From Brevundimonas sp. AAP58 (GTDB lineage Bacteria; Pseudomonadota; Alphaproteobacteria; Caulobacterales; Caulobacteraceae), in contig NZ_LJHU01000046.1 of assembly GCF_001295975.1 (NCBI RefSeq), positions 1 through 51,539 on the forward strand: a stretch of DNA of 51,539 nt, written 5' to 3'. Made by a program: the position numbers and the translations under genes. The first letter of the stretch is position 1. Every line of letters begins with the position of its first letter. Shown here one piece after another: positions 1 to 11,102 of the stretch. The notes beneath the pieces were generated by a model. That model was not told where the DNA came from and did no database searches. It saw only the letters and a list, made by a program, of their open reading frames with translations.

Positions 1-1
1 C

Positions 2-502
2 GCCGCCCAGGCCCGGGCCAGCGCCGCCGCCGCCCGCGCCCAGGCCCAGGCCCGCCGCGTCGATCTGGAGCGTCTGACGGTCGCCGCGCCCATCGCCGGG
101 CGGATCTTCCGCGTCGACGTCCGGCCTGGCGAATACGCCCCGGCGGGACCGGCGTCCGAGCCCCTGATCGCCATGGGCGAGGACGCCCGCCTCCACGTCC
201 GCGCCGAGTTCGACGAGGCCGACGCCGCGCGCCTGACCCGCTCGGGCCGGGCCTATGGAACCCTGCGCGGACAGGCCAGCCGCCGCATCCCCCTGACGCT
301 GGTCCGCATCGAGCCGCAGGTGGTCGAAAAGCGCGCCCTGTCCGGCGGGTCCGAGCGCGTGGACACCCGGGTGGTCGAGGCGATCTACAGCTTCGATCCG
401 GCTCAGGCCGCCGCCTACCTCGGCCAGCGCATGGACGTCTTCGTCGAGGCCGCGCCTTCGCCGACGCAGGCGGCCGCGACGACGACGGAGCCCGCGCGAT
501 GA
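2..502 (+). CDS. Periplasmic adaptor (HlyD/membrane-fusion family) of an efflux pump, 3' part only
   Basis: The reading frame is open from base 2 with no start in the window, so only the C-terminal 166 residues are seen. It begins in an Ala/Arg/Gln-rich coiled-coil end, then the lipoyl/barrel signature LERLTVAAPIAGRI, followed by a beta-barrel segment (VRAEFDEAD) and a membrane-proximal end (GQRMDVFVEA). In the family this subunit bridges an inner-membrane pump (ABC or RND) and an outer-membrane channel. It overlaps the next gene by ATGA, and that gene is the matching outer-membrane factor. The pump subunit must lie upstream of the window, so ABC versus RND cannot be decided here. Confidence 0.85.
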   Translation, partial: AAQARASAAAARAQAQARRVDLERLTVAAPIAGRIFRVDVRPGEYAPAGPASEPLIAMGEDARLHVRAEFDEADAARLTRSGRAYGTLRGQASRRIPLTLVRIEPQVVEKRALSGGSERVDTRVVEAIYSFDPAQAAAYLGQRMDVFVEAAPSPTQAAATTTEPAR

Positions 503-1869
503 TCCGCCAGGCGCTGCTGATCACCACGGCGGGCGTTCTGCTGTCGGCCTGCGCGACCGACCTGACGCCGCCTGCCTCCGCGCTGACCGCCCCTGCCGCC
601 GGGGACGTCGCCGCCCTGCCCTCAGCCGACCCGGCGACCGACCGCTGGTGGATCGCCATCGGCGACCCGGTTCTCGACGGCATCGTCGAACAGGCGGGCG
701 AAGCCTCCGATGTCCGCATCGCCGAAGCCCGACTGTTCGAGGCGCGCGCCCGCCTCGGCTCGGCCCGCGCGGCGCTCCGTCCCGAGATCGGCGGACAGGC
801 GACCGCCGAGCGGCAGTCGGTGGACGACCTTGACCAGGACACCTTTCAGGCTCTGGTGTCCTTCAGCCTGAACCCGGATCTCAACGGCGCCGTCCGCACC
901 CGCGCCGAGGCCGAGCGCCTGCGCGCCGAGGCCGAAGCCGCCCGCGTGGACGCCGCCCGCCTGACCGCCCGCTCGACCGCCGCCCAGCTCTACGCCGCCT
1001 ACCGGGAGGCCCAGGCGCGCGCCGCCGCCGGCGACCTCGCCGTGCGCGCGCTCGAAGAGTCCCTGTCGCTCGCCGACACCCGCGAACGGGCGGGCCTGAC
1101 GTCTGGCCTCGACGCCGCCTCGGCCCGCGCCGCACTGGCCTCCGCCCGCGCCCGGCCCATCGCCGCGCGCCAGGCGGCCGAAGAGGCGCGGCTGGGTCTG
1201 GAGGCCCTGCTCGGCCTCAACCCCGGGGCCCTGACCGCCGCGCTCACCCAGCCGACCACGGCCGCGTTTGAGACCCCCGCCGTCCGCGCCCTGTCGGCCC
1301 CCGCCGCGGTCCTCGCCCGCCGTCCGGACCTGCGCGCCGCCGAGCTCCAGCTCTGGGCCGCCGGGGCCGACGCCCGGGCCGCGCGGCGCGACTTCTGGCC
1401 GACGCTGTCGCTGAGCGCCGCGCTCGGTGGTCAGGAGCTGGATCCCGAGACCCCCTTCACCGCGTCCGGCTTCCTCAGCCAGATCGCCGGCGGCCTGACC
1501 GCGCCCCTGTTCAGCTTCGGCCGGCTGGAGAGCGCCCGCGAGGCCGCCGACGCCCGCCGGACCCAGGCCGAGATCGCCTATCGCCAGGCCGCCGTCGACG
1601 CCCTGTCCGAGGTCGAGACCGCGCTCGTCGCCCTGGCCTCCGCCGAGGCGCGCGCCGCGACGCTGGCCGAAGCCGTCGCCGCCGCCGACGACCAGGCTCG
1701 GCTGGCCAACCAGCGCTACCGGGGCGGCGTCTCGCCCTTCCTGGAGGTTCTGACCGCCCAGCGCGCCGCCGCTGACGCCCGCGCCGAGGAGGCCGCCGCG
1801 CGGGGTCAGGCGCTCACCGCCTACGCCCGGCTGAACGCCGCAGCGGGGCTCGGCGGGATGGCGGGCTAG
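499..1869 (+). CDS. NodT-family outer-membrane efflux lipoprotein
   Basis: 456 aa, about the usual length of OprM/NodT channels. The N-terminus is a lipoprotein signal with lipobox LSAC (Cys18). The rest is the long Ala/Arg/Glu-rich helical repeat typical of the TolC fold, in two halves, with the motif RRPDLRAAE near residue 272 and NQRYRGGVSPFLEVL near the end, both hallmarks of the family. It would form the trimeric outer-membrane and periplasmic duct of a tripartite exporter. It is translationally coupled to the adaptor gene before it (ATGA overlap). The substrate is unknown. Confidence 0.93.
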   Translation: MIRQALLITTAGVLLSACATDLTPPASALTAPAAGDVAALPSADPATDRWWIAIGDPVLDGIVEQAGEASDVRIAEARLFEARARLGSARAALRPEIGGQATAERQSVDDLDQDTFQALVSFSLNPDLNGAVRTRAEAERLRAEAEAARVDAARLTARSTAAQLYAAYREAQARAAAGDLAVRALEESLSLADTRERAGLTSGLDAASARAALASARARPIAARQAAEEARLGLEALLGLNPGALTAALTQPTTAAFETPAVRALSAPAAVLARRPDLRAAELQLWAAGADARAARRDFWPTLSLSAALGGQELDPETPFTASGFLSQIAGGLTAPLFSFGRLESAREAADARRTQAEIAYRQAAVDALSEVETALVALASAEARAATLAEAVAAADDQARLANQRYRGGVSPFLEVLTAQRAAADARAEEAAARGQALTAYARLNAAAGLGGMAG

Positions 1870-1879
1870 ATCCCTTGCC

Positions 1880-2012
1880 TTCCGCTCATCCCCGCGGAAG
1901 CGGGGACCCAGTGCTTTGGGCGATCGGTCGTGTCGAGGGAGACGGATTGCTCATCCCAGACATCCTCCCCCGCAAAAGAACTGGGTCCCCGCTTCCGCGG
2001 GGATGAGCGGAA
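1880..2012. repeat. REPIN-like twin-hairpin repeat, copy 1
   Basis: Inverted arms TTCCGCTCATCCCCGC... and its complement flank a 67-nt spacer (1913-1979). Each arm holds a small hairpin CCCCGC-GGAA-GCGGGG followed by ACCCAGT. It lies between the efflux lipoprotein gene and purL, both on the plus strand. The same element recurs at 14079-14207 and 30321-30452 with different spacer sequence. Confidence 0.85.
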
Positions 2013-2067
2013 ATGAAAAGGCGGGCCGTGCTGACAGCGAGCACGTTGATCGTTAGAAGCCGCCCCC

Positions 2068-4250
<2,183 letters not shown>

Positions 4251-4266
<16 letters not shown>

Positions 4267-4682
4267 TCGCCCCCGCGGCCCTCTCTCTCGGGCTGGCGCT
4301 GGCCGCCTGCGAGGGCGGCGGCGATCCGGTGCAGCAGGCCATGCGCGACGCCGCGACCGCCAACCAGAACGCCGCCTATGCCGAGAAGGCCGCCGACCCG
4401 CACGCGGGCCACGGCGGCGCGGGCGCGCCCTCGACCGGCGACGCGGCCTTCGCCGAGGTCGAGGCTGAGATGCACCAGCGCATGGGCCAGGCCTCGGGCG
4501 CGACGGTCGACGAGGCCTACATCACCAAGATGATCGAACACCACCGGGGCGCCATCGCCATGGCCGAGGTCGCTCTGGCGCAGTCACAGGACCCCGAGAT
4601 CCGCCGCATGGCCCAGGCCGTCGTCGACGCCCAGACCCGCGAGATCGCCGAGATGCGCGCGTGGGAACCCGCCCCCCGCTGA
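4251..4682 (+). CDS. DUF305 lipoprotein
   Basis: 143 aa from the chosen ATG, which has GAAGGA 11 nt upstream inside the purL end; an ATG at 4239 would add four residues and is less well placed. A lipoprotein signal ends in LAAC (Cys20). The C-terminal half carries the DUF305 core [17 protein letters not shown], a pair of His plus Met residues that in the family is thought to bind metal, often near copper-handling genes. It overlaps purL by 16 nt, so it is probably co-transcribed with it. No copper genes are seen nearby, so the function is open. Confidence 0.88.
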
Positions 4683-4836
4683 CGAGGGCATAGGCGGCCA
4701 GCCACAGCCTCGGCTGAGCATGGCGGGAACCTGTGTCCGCGTCCTCCGACCCTGCGGCGTCGCGGCGCCCGGCCGCCAAAAAGGAACTGTCACACGCGCC
4801 CGCTAAGCGAGGAAGCGGTATCCAAGAGGAGCGTCC

Positions 4837-6402
4837 ATGTCCCCGATCCTGTCGCGTCGATCCCTGATGGTGGGTCTCGGTCTCGGCTCGATGCTGAGCG
4901 GTATTTCGAGCCGAGAGTCGCTGGCCCAGGCGGTGTTCGAGGACAACCCCTTCCAGCTCGGCGTGGCGGCCGGCGACCCCCTGCCCGACGGCTTCGTCAT
5001 CTGGACCCGGCTTGCGCCGCGCCCGCTGGAACCCGACCACGGCATGCCCTCCCAGCCTATGGCGGTGACCTGGGAGGTCGCGACCGATGCGGGCTTCGGC
5101 ACGATCGTCCGTTCCGGCGAAGCCATCGCCCGGCCGGAGCTGGGCCACGCGGTTCACGTCGAGGTCGGCGGCCTGGAGCCGGGCCGCCCCTACTTCTACC
5201 GCTTCATCGCCGGCCGGGAGCGTTCCGGCGTCGGCCGGGCCAAGACCATGCCGGTCTCCGGGGCCGCCCTGGATCGCGTGCGCTTCGGCATCGTGGGCTG
5301 TCAGGCCTATGAAAGCGGCTATTACACCGCCCATCGCAAGATCGCGGCCGAGGACCTCGACTTCATCTACTGCTACGGCGACTACATCTACGAGGGCCGC
5401 GGCAACAGGATCTACGGCTCGACCAATCCGCAGGAGAACCTGCGCGTCCACATCGGCGGCGAGGTCTATACTGTCACCGACTACCGGCAGCGCTACGCCC
5501 AGTACAAGATGGACACCGACCTGCAGGCCAGCCACGCCTCGGCCGCCTGGTTCACGACCTGGGACGACCACGAGATCGACAACAACTGGGTCTCCGACAT
5601 CGACCAGGACGGCACCGACCCGGCCGTCTTCGCACTTCGTCAGGCGGCGGCCATGCAGGCCTACTATGAGCACATGCCGCTGCGCCGCTCGTCCTTCCCG
5701 CGCGGGGCCTCGATGCAGCTGTATCGCCGGGCGGTCTATGGCGACCTGCTGGACCTGAACCTGCTCGACACGCGGCAGTATCGAACCGACCAGCCCTGCA
5801 ACGACCGCTTCAACAGCTCGTGTGATGGCATCAACGACCGAAATGCGCAGGTGCTGGGCGAGGCGCAGGAAGCCTGGCTGCTGAACAACCTGAACCGCTC
5901 CGACGCGACCTGGAAGGCTCTGGCCCAGCAGATCATGGTCATGGATCTGGATCGGAACCCGGGCGAAGGCTACGGCGTCAACACCGACAGCTGGGCTGGC
6001 TACCGCGTGCCGCGCGAGCGTCTGCTGCGCCACATCCGCGACCGCCGCATCGCCAACACCGTGGTCCTGACCGGCGACGAGCATCAGAACTATGCCGGCG
6101 AACTCTATCTGGACGGCCGCAACCCCGAAGGCGAGCCGATCGCCACCGAGTTCGTCTCGACCTCGATCAGCTCCGGCGGTGACGGCCAGGACGCCCGCGC
6201 CGACCAGGCCGCGTTCCTCGCCGCAAACCCCCAGCTGAAGTTCCGCAACAGCCAGCGCGGCTATGTCCTCTGCGACGTGACGCCGGATCGCTGGCAGACC
6301 GAGTTCAAGGTTCTGGACCAGGTCCAGAACCGGAATGGGAACCTCTCGACCCGCCAGACGATGGTCGTGGAGCGGGGCAGCGCGCGGCTGCAAACCGCCT
6401 GA
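4837..6402 (+). CDS. phoD: PhoD-type alkaline phosphatase (phosphodiesterase), Tat-exported
   Basis: 521 aa. The N-terminus LSRRSLMVGLGLG is a twin-arginine signal, so it should be exported folded. The mature part has the N-terminal Ig-like PhoD domain (FQLGVAAGDPLPDG, WTRL) and the metallophosphatase core with CYGDYIYEG, TTWDDHEIDNNW and TGDEHQNY, the Fe/Ca ligand regions of PhoD. It releases phosphate from phosphate esters in the periplasm. The RBS AGAGGAG lies 6-12 nt before the ATG. A single CTGTCAC (4787-4793) upstream resembles half a Pho box, but no second half is visible. DUF1428 follows after 13 bp. Confidence 0.93.
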   Translation: MSPILSRRSLMVGLGLGSMLSGISSRESLAQAVFEDNPFQLGVAAGDPLPDGFVIWTRLAPRPLEPDHGMPSQPMAVTWEVATDAGFGTIVRSGEAIARPELGHAVHVEVGGLEPGRPYFYRFIAGRERSGVGRAKTMPVSGAALDRVRFGIVGCQAYESGYYTAHRKIAAEDLDFIYCYGDYIYEGRGNRIYGSTNPQENLRVHIGGEVYTVTDYRQRYAQYKMDTDLQASHASAAWFTTWDDHEIDNNWVSDIDQDGTDPAVFALRQAAAMQAYYEHMPLRRSSFPRGASMQLYRRAVYGDLLDLNLLDTRQYRTDQPCNDRFNSSCDGINDRNAQVLGEAQEAWLLNNLNRSDATWKALAQQIMVMDLDRNPGEGYGVNTDSWAGYRVPRERLLRHIRDRRIANTVVLTGDEHQNYAGELYLDGRNPEGEPIATEFVSTSISSGGDGQDARADQAAFLAANPQLKFRNSQRGYVLCDVTPDRWQTEFKVLDQVQNRNGNLSTRQTMVVERGSARLQTA

Positions 6403-6415
6403 CCGGAGAAGACCC

Positions 6416-6772
6416 ATGGCCTACGTCGACGGCTACGTGCTGGCGGTGACGAAGGATCGACTGGACGACTATCGTCAGATCGCCGCCGACGCCGCCGCGG
6501 TCTGGAGAGAGTATGGCGCGATCCGTACGGTCGAGGCGGCCGCCGACGATGTGCCCTACGGCGAACTGACGTCTTTCCCTCGCGCGGTTCAGGCGACGGA
6601 GGACGAGATCGTGATTTTCTCGTGGATCGAGTACCCGGACAAGGCGACGCGCGACGCCTGCAACGAGAAGATCATGTCCGATCCGCGAATGAAGATGCCC
6701 TCAGAAGGCATCATCAATGGAAAGACGTTGATCTTCGGCGGTTTCGTTCCCTTTGTGGACAGCGCCGACTGA
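6416..6772 (+). CDS. DUF1428 family protein (YbaA-like)
   Basis: 118 aa. The start was set at 6416, with GGAG 7 nt upstream and the family N-terminus MAYVDGYVLAV; an in-frame ATG farther upstream lies inside phoD and is not needed. The pattern YVDGYVLAV ... FSWIEYPDKATRDA ... PFDGKR-like region (here GIINGKTLIFGGF) matches DUF1428, a small ferredoxin-like alpha/beta dimer of unknown function related to dimeric barrels. It is probably in an operon with phoD (13 bp gap). It ends 4 bp from the convergent phosphoesterase gene. Confidence 0.9.
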   Translation: MAYVDGYVLAVTKDRLDDYRQIAADAAAVWREYGAIRTVEAAADDVPYGELTSFPRAVQATEDEIVIFSWIEYPDKATRDACNEKIMSDPRMKMPSEGIINGKTLIFGGFVPFVDSAD

Positions 6773-6776
6773 CGCT

Positions 6777-7601
6777 TCAGGCGGCGACCGGCACGGTCTG
6801 GCTGAGCCGTCCGCCGACCCGGATCGGTTCGATGCGCGTGGCGAGACCCGTGCGGTCGTCGGTCTCGACATAGACCCCGCAGATCGTCGCTGGTCCCGAC
6901 GCCGGCGAGTAGCGCCCCTGCGAAATGCGAGTCGTAAAGCGCCTGAGCGGCTCCTCCTTCTCGTTGCCGATGACCGAGTCATAGTCGCAGCAGCCGCCCG
7001 CATCGGTCTGATAGGCCGTGCCGCCCGGCAAGATCTGGGCGTCGGCGGTCGGGACATGGGTATGGGTGCCGACCACCAGGCTGGCCCGCCCGTCGCAGAA
7101 GTGACCCATGGCCATCTTCTCGCTGGTCGCCTCAGCGTGCATATCGACGATCACGGCGTCGGCCACGGCCCCCAGGGGCGCGGCGTTCAACTCGCGATCC
7201 ACCGCGCTGAAGGGATCGTCCATCGGGTCCATGTGAACGCGGCCCAGCACGTTCATGACCAGGACGGTGCGCCCGCTGTGGGTCTCGAACAGATTGGCTC
7301 CAGCCCCCGGCGCATCCATCAGACGCGGATAGTTGACCGGCCGGATGAGCCGCGGTTCGCGCACGATATAGGTCAGTGCCTCGCGCTGGTCCCAGGAGTG
7401 ATTGCCCAGCGTCAGGCAGTCGGCACCGGCCATGAACAGCTCCTTGGCCGTGTGCTCGGTGATGCCGAACCCGCCCGCCGCGTTCTCGGCATTGACCACG
7501 ACGAAATCCAGCTTCAGGTCCCGTTTCAGCGCAGGCAGGTGATCGCTCAGTCCATCGCGGCCGGACTTGCCGATCACGTCTCCAAAAAACGCCAGTCTCA
7601 T
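6777..7601 (-). CDS. YmdB/TIGR00282-family metallophosphoesterase
   Basis: 274 aa. The N-terminus MRLAFFGDVIGKSGR, then NAENAAGGFG, GNHSWDQ, and VDMHAEATSEK with GTHTHVPTAD give the binuclear metal ligands of this family. Bacillus YmdB of this family hydrolyses 2',3'-cyclic nucleotides and affects RNA turnover and development; the alphaproteobacterial members are little studied, so substrate is inferred only. The start codon overlaps the cyclo-ligase stop (ATGA at 7598-7601), so the two are translationally coupled. Confidence 0.93.
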   Translation of the reverse strand: MRLAFFGDVIGKSGRDGLSDHLPALKRDLKLDFVVVNAENAAGGFGITEHTAKELFMAGADCLTLGNHSWDQREALTYIVREPRLIRPVNYPRLMDAPGAGANLFETHSGRTVLVMNVLGRVHMDPMDDPFSAVDRELNAAPLGAVADAVIVDMHAEATSEKMAMGHFCDGRASLVVGTHTHVPTADAQILPGGTAYQTDAGGCCDYDSVIGNEKEEPLRRFTTRISQGRYSPASGPATICGVYVETDDRTGLATRIEPIRVGGRLSQTVPVAA

Positions 7602-8164
7602 GCGGGGCCCGCCTTTCGCGCGGGGGTATAGCCGACCTCGGTCAGAACGCCATGCAGCGGAATGTCATGGGGCTCGACAGGCAGCCGCTCGACCCTCTGA
7701 CCGGCATAGGCGAGGCCGATGCGGACGGCGTCGGGCATCGCCGCGAAGGTCCGATCGTAGTGCCCCCCGCCCTGTCCCAGCCGCCCGCCGAAATCGTCGA
7801 ACGCGAGAAGCGGCGTCAGGATCAGTTGCGGCGTGACGACCTCGGCCAGAGGCAGAGGCGCGGGGCATCCGGCGGCGTCGACTTCCAAAGGATCGCCGGG
7901 AGTCCAGCGGCGGAAGCTCATCGGCGCCGAGCGGTCGATCACCGCGGGCAGGCACAGGGTCCGCCCCATTGAAACGAGGGCTTCGGCCAGCGAAGCAGGA
8001 TCGAGCTCGGACCCCACCGCCCGATAGACGGCCACCGTCCTCGCCTCGGGAAGTTCGCCAGCATGACGCGCGACAGCCGCCGCAACACCGTCATCGGCGA
8101 GAGCGCGCCTGATGCGCCGCATTTCCGCGCGCAGAGCAGCTTTTTCGACGGGGATCATCGGCAA
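7598..8164 (-). CDS. fau: 5-formyltetrahydrofolate cyclo-ligase
   Basis: 188 aa. It converts 5-formyl-THF and ATP to 5,10-methenyl-THF in the cytosol. Evidence is the N-terminal KAALRAEMRRIRRAL helix, the LPAV substrate loop and the glycine-rich signature GQGGGHYDRTFA. The start may be 8164 or the in-frame ATG at 8158. It lies directly downstream of a 6S RNA, the same ssrS-ygfA order known from enterobacteria and many other proteobacteria, so it may be processed from a common transcript. It overlaps the phosphoesterase gene by 4 nt. Confidence 0.95.
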   Translation of the reverse strand: MPMIPVEKAALRAEMRRIRRALADDGVAAAVARHAGELPEARTVAVYRAVGSELDPASLAEALVSMGRTLCLPAVIDRSAPMSFRRWTPGDPLEVDAAGCPAPLPLAEVVTPQLILTPLLAFDDFGGRLGQGGGHYDRTFAAMPDAVRIGLAYAGQRVERLPVEPHDIPLHGVLTEVGYTPARKAGPA

Positions 8165-8215
8165 TCGCGCTCAGGCAGCGAAGCGCCGCGCGCTGAGCGG
8201 TAGCGCAACAAAGAT

Positions 8216-8388
8216 GGGGTGGCGGCGCCATGAGAGCCGTGAAGGACGGTTTAAATCCTCTCGAGCCTGGGTAACCAGGTGGGCTCCGTGTACCCGGCCC
8301 CACGGGGCCAGACAGGGACAGATCCCTTCGAGTGAATTAAGGCCGCGAGGATATGTTGCCTTCGACGTGAGCCACAGCTGACCCGCCG
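8216..8388 (-). ncRNA. ssrS: 6S RNA (ssrS)
   Basis: The 266-bp gap between zapA and the cyclo-ligase gene folds on the minus strand into a long interrupted rod. Pairs in order from the ends are GGCGG/CCGCC, GCUGUGG/UCAUGGC, CGU(C)GAAGG/CCUUCACG and AUCCUC/GAGGAU. These close a bubble whose 3' side has the small hairpin CCUGG-UUAC-CCAGG, and the apical stem is GGCCCC/GGGGCC. This is the 6S layout, an RNA that mimics open promoter DNA and binds housekeeping RNA polymerase. The -10-like TATCTT (8395-8400) and TGGAAT (8418-8423) 17 bp apart set the 5' end near 8388. The ends are approximate. Confidence 0.75.
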
Positions 8389-8430
8389 GGCGGGAAGATA
8401 GACCCTCCGGCCATCTGATTCCAGAGCCGC

Positions 8431-8745
8431 CTAAAGCCCCTGGGCGATCTTCTCGATCCGGGCGGCGACGGCGTTCAAGGCCTCTGCCACCCCGGCATCG
8501 GACGGCGGCGCATTGTGGGTCACCTGGGTCGGTGACGCCGACAACCGGGCCTCGTGAAGCTCGTCGGCCAGCAACAAGGCCCCCATCAGAAACAGCCTCA
8601 GATCACCGACCTGGCCAACTTCGGCCGCGACCTGGCGCACATTGGCGTCGAACTGCTTGGCCAGGATGCGCACACGCTCCTCCTGCCCATCGGCGCATCC
8701 GACGGCGTAGGGGCGACCGTTGATCTCCACCGTGACCGTTGCCAT
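8431..8745 (-). CDS. zapA: Cell division protein ZapA
   Basis: 104 aa, usual size. MATVTVEINGRPYAVGC, then the helix with RILAKQFDANVRQ and LFLMGALLLADELHEA match ZapA, a small coiled-coil tetramer that crosslinks FtsZ filaments at the Z-ring. The start overlaps the stop of the DUF4164 gene upstream by one base, so they are coupled. It is followed by the 6S RNA and the folate enzyme, an arrangement common in alphaproteobacteria. Confidence 0.94.
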   Translation of the reverse strand: MATVTVEINGRPYAVGCADGQEERVRILAKQFDANVRQVAAEVGQVGDLRLFLMGALLLADELHEARLSASPTQVTHNAPPSDAGVAEALNAVAARIEKIAQGL

Positions 8746-9011
8746 CAGGCGGCCTCGTTAGCTTCGGCGTCGGCCAAGACTTCACGGACAGCCTCGGCCG
8801 CGCGGGCGAGCGCCTCGGACGCCTCGCGCCCGGCGGCTTCCAGCGCTGCGATCCGCTCCGCCTCAGCGCCGCTGGACGAAGGCGGAGCCGGCAAGGCGAA
8901 CAGATCGTCGTCCGGCAAGACAGGCGCCAGCTTCAGCTCATGGATCTTGCGTTCCAGCGTGTTCAGCGCGCGGTCGAGACGGTCGCGGGCGGCGGTGGTG
9001 GCGTCGGCCAT
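8745..9011 (-). CDS. DUF4164-like small coiled-coil protein
   Basis: 88 aa from the ATG at 9011. It starts MADATTAARDRLDRALNTLE and continues as an Ala/Glu/Arg-rich helix broken by a short Pro-rich linker, then a second heptad-like helix (AERIAALEAAGREAS). This matches the DUF4164 type found directly before zapA in alphaproteobacteria. It is inferred to act with ZapA at division because of that conserved linkage and the overlapping stop and start; no enzymatic motif is visible. A longer minus-strand reading frame extends through tkt but is only a shadow. Confidence 0.85.
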   Translation of the reverse strand: MADATTAARDRLDRALNTLERKIHELKLAPVLPDDDLFALPAPPSSSGAEAERIAALEAAGREASEALARAAEAVREVLADAEANEAA

Positions 9012-9107
9012 CGGTCGCTTCCTCCAGATTTCGTATAGAACCCGCCACGGCCGCGCGGTAAAGCGGCGCCGCCTCCCTTTTTCCGCCTCCCGACGAAAGT
9101 TCCGCCC

Positions 9108-11102
9108 GTGGCCGAGTCCAAAACCGCCCCTGAAAAGGCTTCCCTCAAGCAGATGGCCGACGCCATCCGGGTGCTCGCAATGGACGGGGTCGAGAAGGCC
9201 GCCAGCGGCCACCCCGGCATGCCCATGGGCATGGCCGACGTCGCGACGGTGCTGTTCTCGAAGTTCCTGAAGTTCGACGCCAGCCGCCCGGACTGGGCCG
9301 ACCGCGACCGCTTCATTCTGTCGGCTGGCCACGGGTCGATGCTGATCTACGCCCTGCTGCATCTTACCGGCTACAAGGCCGCGACCAAGGAGCAGCTGTC
9401 GAACTTCCGGCAGTGGGGATCGAAAACCGCCGGCCACCCCGAGTACGGCCATATGCCGGGCGTCGAGACGACAACGGGTCCGCTGGGCCAGGGCCTGGCC
9501 AATGCCGTCGGCTTCGCCATGGCCGAGCGGCATCTGGCCGCCCGCTTCGGCGAGGATCTGGTCGACCACCGCACCTGGGTCATCGCCGGCGACGGCTGCC
9601 TGATGGAGGGCGTCAGCCAGGAGGCGATCGCGCTCGCGGGCCGCTACAAGCTGAACAAGCTGACGGTGCTGTGGGACGACAACGCCATCACCATCGACGG
9701 CGCGGTCAGCCTGTCCGACGCCACCGACCAGAAGGGCCGCTTCAAGGCCGCCGGCTGGGCCGTCAAGGCGATCGACGGTCATGACCCCAAGGCCATCAAG
9801 GCCGCCCTGCAATGGGCGACCCGCCAGGACAAGCCGACCCTGATCGCCTGCAAGACCAAGATCGGCCGCGGCGCCGCCACCATGGAAGGCAGCCACAAGA
9901 CCCACGGCGCGGCGCTCGGCGCGGCAGAAGTCGCCGCTACCCGTCTGGGCCTGTCCTGGACCCACGATCCCTTCGAACTGCCCGAGAGCATCGAGAAGGC
10001 CTGGCGCAAGGTCGGCAAGCGCGGCGCCAAGGCGCGCAAGGCCTGGGAGGCGAAACTGGCCGCTTCGCCGCAAGCCAAGGACTTCACCCGCGCCATGGCC
10101 GGCGACCTGCCCGAGCGCGCCTTCGATGGCCTGAACGCCGGCATCGCCCAGCTGATCGCCGACAAGCCCGCCCAGGCCACGCGCCAGGCCTCGGGCACCG
10201 CGCTCGAAGCCGTGTTCGGTGCCGTGCCGGAGCTGATCGGCGGCTCGGCCGACCTGACGGGATCGAACAACACCTTCGTCAAGGGCACGCCGATCTTCGA
10301 CGCCCCGACCTATGAGGGGCGCTACGTCAATTGGGGTATCCGCGAGCACGGCATGGCCGCGGCCATGAACGGCATGGCCCTGCACGGCGGCGTCATCCCC
10401 TACGGCGGCACCTTCATGGTGTTCTCGGACTACAGCCGCCCGTCGATCCGTCTGGCGGCGCTGATGGGCATCCGCGTCATCCACGTCCTGACGCATGACT
10501 CGATCGGCCTGGGCGAAGACGGCCCGACGCACCAGCCGGTCGAGCACCTCGCCGCCCTTCGCGCCATTCCGAACCTGATGGTCTTCCGCCCCGCCGACAC
10601 GGTCGAGGCCTTCGAATGCTGGCAGCTGGCACTGGAGGCCAAGACCACGCCGTCCGCACTCGCCCTGTCGCGCCAGAAGACGGCGGCGGTCCGCACCACG
10701 GCCTCGGACGAGAACCTGTCCGCGCGCGGTGCCTATGAGCTGAAGGCCGCGTCCGGCGAGGCGAAAGCAACCCTGTTCGCCACCGGCACCGAGGTGCCCA
10801 TCGCGCTCAAGGCCGCCGAGACCCTGGAAGCGCAAGGCACACCCACCCGCGTCGTCTCCGTCCCCTGCTTCGAGCTGTTCGAGGCGCAGGACGCCGCCTA
10901 CCAGGCCTCGGTGCTGGGTCGCGGTACGGTCCGCGTCGCCGTCGAGGCGGCGATCCAGCAGGGCTGGGAGCGGTTCATCGGCGAGGACGGAGCCTTCATC
11001 GGCATGACCGGCTTCGGCGCCTCGGCCCCGGCGGAGGTCCTGTACCGCGAGTTCGGCATCACGGCCGACGCCGTGGTCGCGGCGGTCAAGGCGCGGCTTT
11101 GA
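9108..11102 (+). CDS. tkt: Transketolase
   Basis: 664 aa, standard length. It transfers two-carbon ketol units in the pentose phosphate pathway using thiamine diphosphate. Motifs include the N-terminal [26 protein letters not shown], the ThDP site [13 protein letters not shown], and in the pyrimidine domain [13 protein letters not shown] and [15 protein letters not shown]. The start is GTG at 9108; the next Met codon would cut into the conserved first helix. It shares TTGA with the esterase gene that follows. Confidence 0.98.
   Translation: MAESKTAPEKASLKQMADAIRVLAMDGVEKAASGHPGMPMGMADVATVLFSKFLKFDASRPDWADRDRFILSAGHGSMLIYALLHLTGYKAATKEQLSNFRQWGSKTAGHPEYGHMPGVETTTGPLGQGLANAVGFAMAERHLAARFGEDLVDHRTWVIAGDGCLMEGVSQEAIALAGRYKLNKLTVLWDDNAITIDGAVSLSDATDQKGRFKAAGWAVKAIDGHDPKAIKAALQWATRQDKPTLIACKTKIGRGAATMEGSHKTHGAALGAAEVAATRLGLSWTHDPFELPESIEKAWRKVGKRGAKARKAWEAKLAASPQAKDFTRAMAGDLPERAFDGLNAGIAQLIADKPAQATRQASGTALEAVFGAVPELIGGSADLTGSNNTFVKGTPIFDAPTYEGRYVNWGIREHGMAAAMNGMALHGGVIPYGGTFMVFSDYSRPSIRLAALMGIRVIHVLTHDSIGLGEDGPTHQPVEHLAALRAIPNLMVFRPADTVEAFECWQLALEAKTTPSALALSRQKTAAVRTTASDENLSARGAYELKAASGEAKATLFATGTEVPIALKAAETLEAQGTPTRVVSVPCFELFEAQDAAYQASVLGRGTVRVAVEAAIQQGWERFIGEDGAFIGMTGFGASAPAEVLYREFGITADAVVAAVKARL

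Noticed and set aside
4787..4793. CTGTCAC as a Pho box for phoD
   Set aside because: A Pho box needs two 7-bp repeats 11 bp apart; only one half is seen.
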